A stretch of DNA of 64,000 nt from Daphnia carinata. Taxonomy: Eukaryota > Arthropoda > Branchiopoda > Diplostraca > Daphniidae. The translations under genes and the position numbers were made by a program. Shown piece after piece: positions 58,201 to 64,000 of the stretch. Numbering within the stretch: position 1 is the stretch's first letter; each line of letters starts with the position of its first letter. Under the pieces are notes generated by a model that searched no databases, was not told the origin of the DNA, and worked only from the letters and a program-made list of their open reading frames with translations. The stretch covers positions 1,584,501 to 1,648,500 of the forward strand of contig NC_081331.1 in assembly GCF_022539665.2 (NCBI RefSeq), in the 5' to 3' direction.

Positions 58201-61200
58201 TCGTTGACGAGCCGAACAGCAGGACATCACCTGATTATTATTCTGTTTTTCTCATCACAACGTGAGCGAACAAACTCGGACGACAAAGCTAAAGAAACTT
58301 ACAAACAAATGAAGGCCAACAAACTCTCGCGTGGGAGGAACGACGTGCATTGCAACTGTTCGTTGTGTGGTATATAATTATCTACACAGCGCGTACAAAT
58401 ACCACGATACGCGTACAGTACAAATACCTGGAAGGCCTGACTTCCGCTAAAATCTTTCTCCCACCAAACGCATTTTTGTTTTTCTGTTTTTCGAATCTTC
58501 CGGACTGATTTTTCATGTCTTTAACTAGACTGTGTATATGGCTCTATATACGAATAATAATCAACATTTTTTTTTTTTTTTTATCCTGCGCTGAATGGAC
58601 GATCTCGTCTATCAGGGAAAGAGACAGCAGGAGAAGATATGGGCAGTCCTTATTAGAAAATGGCGGTTGCTGCTGCTGCTCCGCATAAGTTTTAAAAAAT
58701 ATGGGGATATGGTATTTTTACACGCAGAAGATTCGAAATGATTGAATCGCTGGACGGCCAAAATTTATTGCACGTATCCCCATTGTTTTGTTTTTTCCCT
58801 TTTGATTACGTTGCCGAGAGGCAGAACAATAAGGCCAGCCCTCTATTCCCGTTTAGTATATGACTGTGCGGGAAAGCTCCTCCCAAACCTGATGAGATGC
58901 TTTCGGGAATTTCGATTTTTGTTTCAGATTGGAATAGAAAAAAATAACTAGGTTTTTTTGGGTTGATAATTTATTTTTTCTTCAAGTCTAGACAAATAAC
59001 ATTTTCATTGAATTTCACTGTCATGCAAGCCGAAATTTCAAAACTGGAAAGTTGTAATTAACTGTGTACTACTTGCATTACATACATTAGTAAAAGATAA
59101 CTTTATCTTGTTTTTCAAGTTGCGATCCATTTGCAATTAAAGAATATTCCAACGGAAATCAGTGGTTCTAATCAAATCAATTGCAAGTAATACCCTGAAA
59201 AAGAATACAGAAAGGCTAACCATAAAAGTCTATCGATGACATAAAAAGAAAAAAACCGCCCTCTTAACCGAGAAGACGTTTGCCCTTTCACGATCGTTTC
59301 TTTTTTTTTTTCCCGCAGCCTTTTATACAATATACACTTGTATTATATTTGTGGCTAGCGACGTACACAATCCCACATAATAATAATAAACAGCACTGAT
59401 AAAAATGGCCACCCTCTTCTCTATGTGTAATGTTCGCTTGCGTTTTTTTTTGTGTTGATAGTGCTGGTAGTTTTTGGTGGCGTGTTGATTGGATGGGATT
59501 GGCTCGAGTGGGCACCCGGGGAACAATTGAGATGGCTCGTGCTCGCTGCAATCGTTTGCTCGCCTTCCTTTTTTGCTTCCACTCTATTTTATACCACTTT
59601 CAAATAGAAGAAGAGACAGATATAGAAGACTACAATAAGAGCACGGAATCAAATATACAATCCCTTTTCCATCATTCCCTAGCGCGTCGCCAAAATCCCT
59701 TTTGATTGTATAACATAAGAAACGCGTAGCACACGTAACAGAGAGAGAATATCAGTGGCAAAAGTCGACTGTGCTAGGACGTCTCATAACTTTTTTTTGT
59801 GGCCGAGCAGCGTGATCGAGCGCCATTGTCAACCCTCTTTGATATTTCTCTTTTTGTTCGTAACATTATACATCATGAAAAGGGACTGGAAGGAGGTGAC
59901 AATAGCTGAAAGCAGAAAAACAGTGTGGATACAACGATGGAGTGTAGGAGGAGTGGAGTCACCAGAGGGAGGAGTCAGCTTTTCACGATGTGTGTATGTG
60001 TGTGACAGTGTGATCAATACAACACGCAGAGCAACGTCTGCAACGTCGACATCGTACAGTCGTGAGTTTTGTGAGTACATCTTTCATCGTCTTCTGCCAT
60101 ATTTGTGTAATGACGTGAACAATGCTTTATGATTGTTAGGTTTATTAGATTTCAAAGTGCAATAAACTGTAATAGATGAACGAAGAACTTGACCTCTGAT
60201 CGTAAAGCTTTCGCCAAAAAGTTGTACTTTATAGGGTGTCATATTGCACGCGAAACTGATGATGAACGATGACTACACACTGTTCGATACGACCACTACG
60301 CATAACTTACAATCTAGCAAACCTTACCTATTGATTACGTGCTATTTATCTGATTTAGAAAGCTCACAAAGTTTGAAGAAGTCAACTTTATTGTATGAAT
60401 CATCATTAACGAGATATTGGCAGAGCCTCTATAGCAGTTAACACGATCATTGTTTGCGTGACAACATCCCGAAAAGAAAATATATATATGTATACATTCG
60501 CTATAGTTTGTATTGCGATCACCCTCTTCCAGACATAGATGCTCTTATCTTTAAAAAAAAAAAACATAGATAGAACGTTTCGAGGTGATTTATACGAGAC
60601 GTGACGCTCTCAGAAGAAAATTCATTCAATCTTCGATGGGATCATCAGATTTCCATCCGCTTCACAGTCTCAACACCCCTCGCCCCATTTTTATTATATA
60701 ACAAGCCTTCCCAACTGCATGTAACGAGTGTTATAACGCACGTATACAAGTGTTAAAGATTTAGCCTGATTTTAGAAGAAGATTTAAAGTTACGTGTTTA
60801 CAAAAGAAAGGATGATGAACGATGAATTTTTTTTCCTCAGACTCTGTTGAGGGATTCTTTCAAAAAAGCATCTCAGCTGTTATGTGACAGGCCAGAGAAC
60901 AAATACAGTCTTGTGATCTTCTTTTTGTCCTTCCCCAACAAAAACAAGAAGATGGTCAAGAGAGCATTTCGATCGACCACAGCAACTCCCTAGTGATGTT
61001 GCAAGGGTAATATATCTACGTAATATAAATCCTTGTTTCCCTTTTTTTTTTTTGCTTCCCCTCTTTATATAAAACATCCTCTTCTTTTCCATTTTTTTTT
61101 TTTCGACTATTTGTCACCGAGGATTTTCCGCACCCGTAACGACACCCACCGCACCGCGCACGTACAACCACGTTTTCATGGAGAAGATAGAAAAAAAGGC

Positions 61201-63788
61201 ACTTTTATTATTGATCCTCCATCTCTTCTTGTTGTTTCACCCTATGACCAGCAGATAAAAGAATAAAAAATCGTTGTTTTGTCCTAGATTTTTTTCTTTT
61301 TTTTTTGCTTTCCATACTAGTTTTGCGTTCTCCATAAGTGAGCTGTGTGTAGTGCGTCCTTTTCGTTATTGCTTGTATATATAGTGTTGAGCCGTACGAT
61401 CGCTATAAAAGCTTATGGCTTACAGAGAATAACATCAGCCTTTTTGAGTTCCACGCGGATTACAAGTCCCTCATCATTCCCCATATAAATCCCCTTCAGT
61501 TGTTGATGACCCTCTTTGCCACTGATTGTCTCTCTTCGCTCTTTTGGTTGTTTGTTGTTGTGTGCGTGTGTGTGTGTATATTGTATACATATAGATTAAG
61601 AGATGTCAACGTAACCGAAGCCACCATTTTTCTATCATCCGAAAACACCATGGCCACTAATTCTGCGCACATAACTTGTTTTTGGCGTAATGCCCCACCC
61701 AGAAAAAAGGGCACTTCATTTTTCTCTTTTTCTATTTTATCGGTGGGAAAAGGTTCGCTGTAAATCGATCGATTTTATTTTTTCATACTCATTTTCCATG
61801 GCGGCTATTAATATTAATCTTAATTCCTGGCAAGTTGTACGTGTTCCACGAATATCGTAAGGCTGTCTATTTAATAGAGCAGTTAATGACTTCATGGCAA
61901 ACATATAAATGTCTCGGCGAATAAGACGTAAATGAGGACTATGTGTGCTTGCACGTCCGGTCATCCCCCTAAAGACGTGAGTGTTTCTGATGAGATTTCT
62001 CTTTCGTGTCGGATGACATATTAAATGACGTACCCTTTTCCACCCCTTTTTTTCCCCTCCTCTGTGTGTCTAGCGTGTTTATTCGGGTTGACAATCTCAT
62101 TGGACATCGAGAAGAAAAGGGTATAAACTCAGCCTCAAAGATTATTCAGAGCCTTGTCGTTCAGACAGCGGCCACGTGACTCTGTTCTGCCTATAAACAT
62201 CAAAGAAGACAAAGAACTAAAAAGGAATCTTTAAATTTTTTTTTTTCTGGAACGTGTAGATCGATTATTCCATCAGCTTCGATTTTTACGTGAGTAGGGA
62301 TTTTCTTCAATTACGTCTCATGGCTTTTGTTTTTGTATAGCATGATGACTTTTCTTGTAGTTGCGACAGGCAAGCTTAATTTACCTAAAGAAGTTGACGT
62401 GATCACATACACGTTAATATTAGCTATCCTTCACGTTTGTTTTCTGTGCACGTTAGACTCGTGACTAAGAAGGTTGTTCCAAAAAGATATAAGGTTTTTA
62501 AAAGAAACAACAAAATTCTACTAGATTCAAGTTATCAGCGCCAAAGGGATAGAATCTTATCTACCGCTCTGATCTTTCTCTTGTTTAATAGACTGCTACG
62601 TGTTATGTGGAGTCCATTTAACGTGTTGTTATCCTTTAGGTACTGTATACGCATCTAACAGTCTCCCCTCTATACAGAATTCATTTCCCCCCATAGTTTT
62701 AATTTCTTTTTTTCTTCAAAACTTTGTTTTTTAAAAGAATGAGACGTAGGGGATATCTTGATCTATCACGGCCCAGGAGGGGGGGCAGCTTTAGCCCAGT
62801 CATCCCAAAGACCAGAAGGTTTCGATTTAAATAAGATAATCTATTTTCCCGCCTTCTATATTTCTCTTCAGCTCCTCCTCCTCTTATAATTCCTCCTGTT
62901 CTTCCCTTCTCATTTCTTAAAGACGAATTGTAATATACAACTGTCCAATTGCTTTCAAAGCAGCGGAAAATAAAGTGTTGCTTCCCTTTTTCTTTTTTTT
63001 TTCTTTTTGGTGGCTTCCAGCCGACTTTTAACTGAACCAGCAACACAATAAACCAATCGACTAAAAACATTTTCTCGTTGGCCTTTTTTTTTTTTATTTT
63101 TTACTTGAGGGAATTCCTTCATCATCGTCATTACACACAACGGGATAAAAAAAAAAAAAAAGAAGTCGAATCAATCAACATTCTTTGTGTTTAGAAAAGC
63201 CGCAAAAGTTGGATGATGACGTACGCGACTTTCATTTGAAACACGAAACAAACAGCAGGGCACACGCGTGTCCCGAGCCGTTTTAGATACAACGCGCATT
63301 GATACAAGTCGACTCTCTTGTTCTAATGACCATCAAAGAATGTTCAGATTATTTTTCTTTTCGTTTCGATCGCTAGTGAGACACAATTGAGTTTTATCGC
63401 ACAATAGAGGATTTTTTGAAAAAAAAAAATAAAAAGGTGAGCGATGTGGGGCGGAGGCCAATGGAAGGTGAATAGGTACCAAACAGAGTCATCGTCCTGA
63501 CGTTAAGGGAACAAAGCGACACACGCAGAAACCGTTAATCACAACAAATGAGAAAACGGTCGGGACGGCAGGTGAAGCATTTTGAAAAAAAGGAATCATT
63601 TCGTAATAAGAAAGAGGGAAAAGAAAAAAAAAAATATGCATTTAAATTCATGGGGAACGTTTCAATTGAGTTTCACAAATTTTCAAGGCCCTTTTCAAAT
63701 GAGGAGGTAGGGCCAGGTAAATAGACGCTATTATTTTTGCTTACCTCTTTGGAAGAAGCGGATAGTTTTGACAGAAATGATGAAACTG

Positions 63789-63797
63789 TGACCTTGA
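63789..63797 (-). promoter_or_regulatory. Perfect TCAAGGTCA (NR5A/FTZ-F1 consensus) site
   Basis: On the minus strand this reads TCAAGGTCA, an exact match to YCAAGGYCR. It lies about 50 bases upstream of a strong donor-like AGAG|GTAAGC on the same strand. It could belong to a leader exon of a gene transcribed leftward. Confidence 0.35.
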
Positions 63798-64000
63798 AAA
63801 TTGGATCGACAAAAAGAACGGAGGACAGTCATGTGGAATTTACCTTTTGCTTAATGCAGATGAACGGTGGCCCTAATTGTCACCTGGGGTGTTGTCTCAC
63901 CCTCAAAAAGAAAAAAAGGCAAAATTGCGCAGTAGATGAGAAAAAAATATATATAGAAAGGAAGACAAAGCGCAACAGCAGCTAAACACGACGAGGAAAA

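Larger units (their letters stand above)
48389..64000. other. Gene-free stretch upstream of unc-4 (right part)
   Basis: No gene I can support. It contains (AC)n at 49757-49770 and 49943-49969, a T run at about 50218-50239, a diverged direct repeat at 55184-55263, (GT)n near 61563-61578, and at the right edge a minus-strand splice-donor-like AGAG|GTAAGC (about 63745-63737) with a perfect TCAAGGTCA upstream of it. It may be intergenic or intronic to a gene outside the window. Confidence 0.6.

Noticed and set aside
59755-60132. 125-codon plus-strand frame
   Set aside because: It opens at GTG and shows no recognisable domain or splice structure.

Overview
The window looks like a nuclear genome segment from an arthropod, most likely a branchiopod crustacean of the Daphnia type. 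This rests on spliced genes with short GT-AG introns (about 60-170 bases, up to 706), a tandem array of Rebers-Riddiford (RR) chitin-binding cuticle proteins whose first exons encode only four residues, a metazoan-type histone H4 gene with a 3' stem-loop, and an arthropod-like unc-4 homeobox gene. The species call is inference. I saw no transposon proteins, rRNA, tRNA or CRISPR arrays.

Layout. Bases 1-10,864 hold no gene I can support and are dominated by A/T homopolymers and microsatellites. Bases 10,865-15,700 form a compact gene block: a minus-strand type I membrane protein with PKD-like ectodomain (7 exons), head-to-head with mitochondrial ribosomal protein L12 (4 exons, plus strand), which converges on a secreted two-CUB-domain protein (4 exons, minus strand), followed by a solitary replication-dependent histone H4 gene (minus strand). 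Bases 16,271-17,026 carry a weak three-exon hypothetical model. Bases 17,676-24,270 hold three tandem, co-oriented cuticle protein genes sharing promoter layout, exon structure, an RR domain, a repeated C-terminal module, R-x-K-R proprotein-convertase-like sites and, in two of them, DxNxDGxxD calcium-loop-like motifs. The middle gene has a one-base frameshift. Bases 31,985-34,410 encode the homeobox repressor Unc-4 (3 exons, minus strand), with an inverted pair of CCAAT boxes and a strong hairpin upstream. Bases 24,271-31,830 and about 35,030-64,000 are long stretches without recognisable genes, plausibly regulatory territory around unc-4.

The genes do not form one pathway. The most coherent functional unit is the cuticle array, which looks like locally duplicated genes under shared, possibly moult-linked control. 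The most interesting reading is that these proteins may be multi-part precursors cut at internal basic sites before or during cuticle assembly. That is inferred from sequence only.
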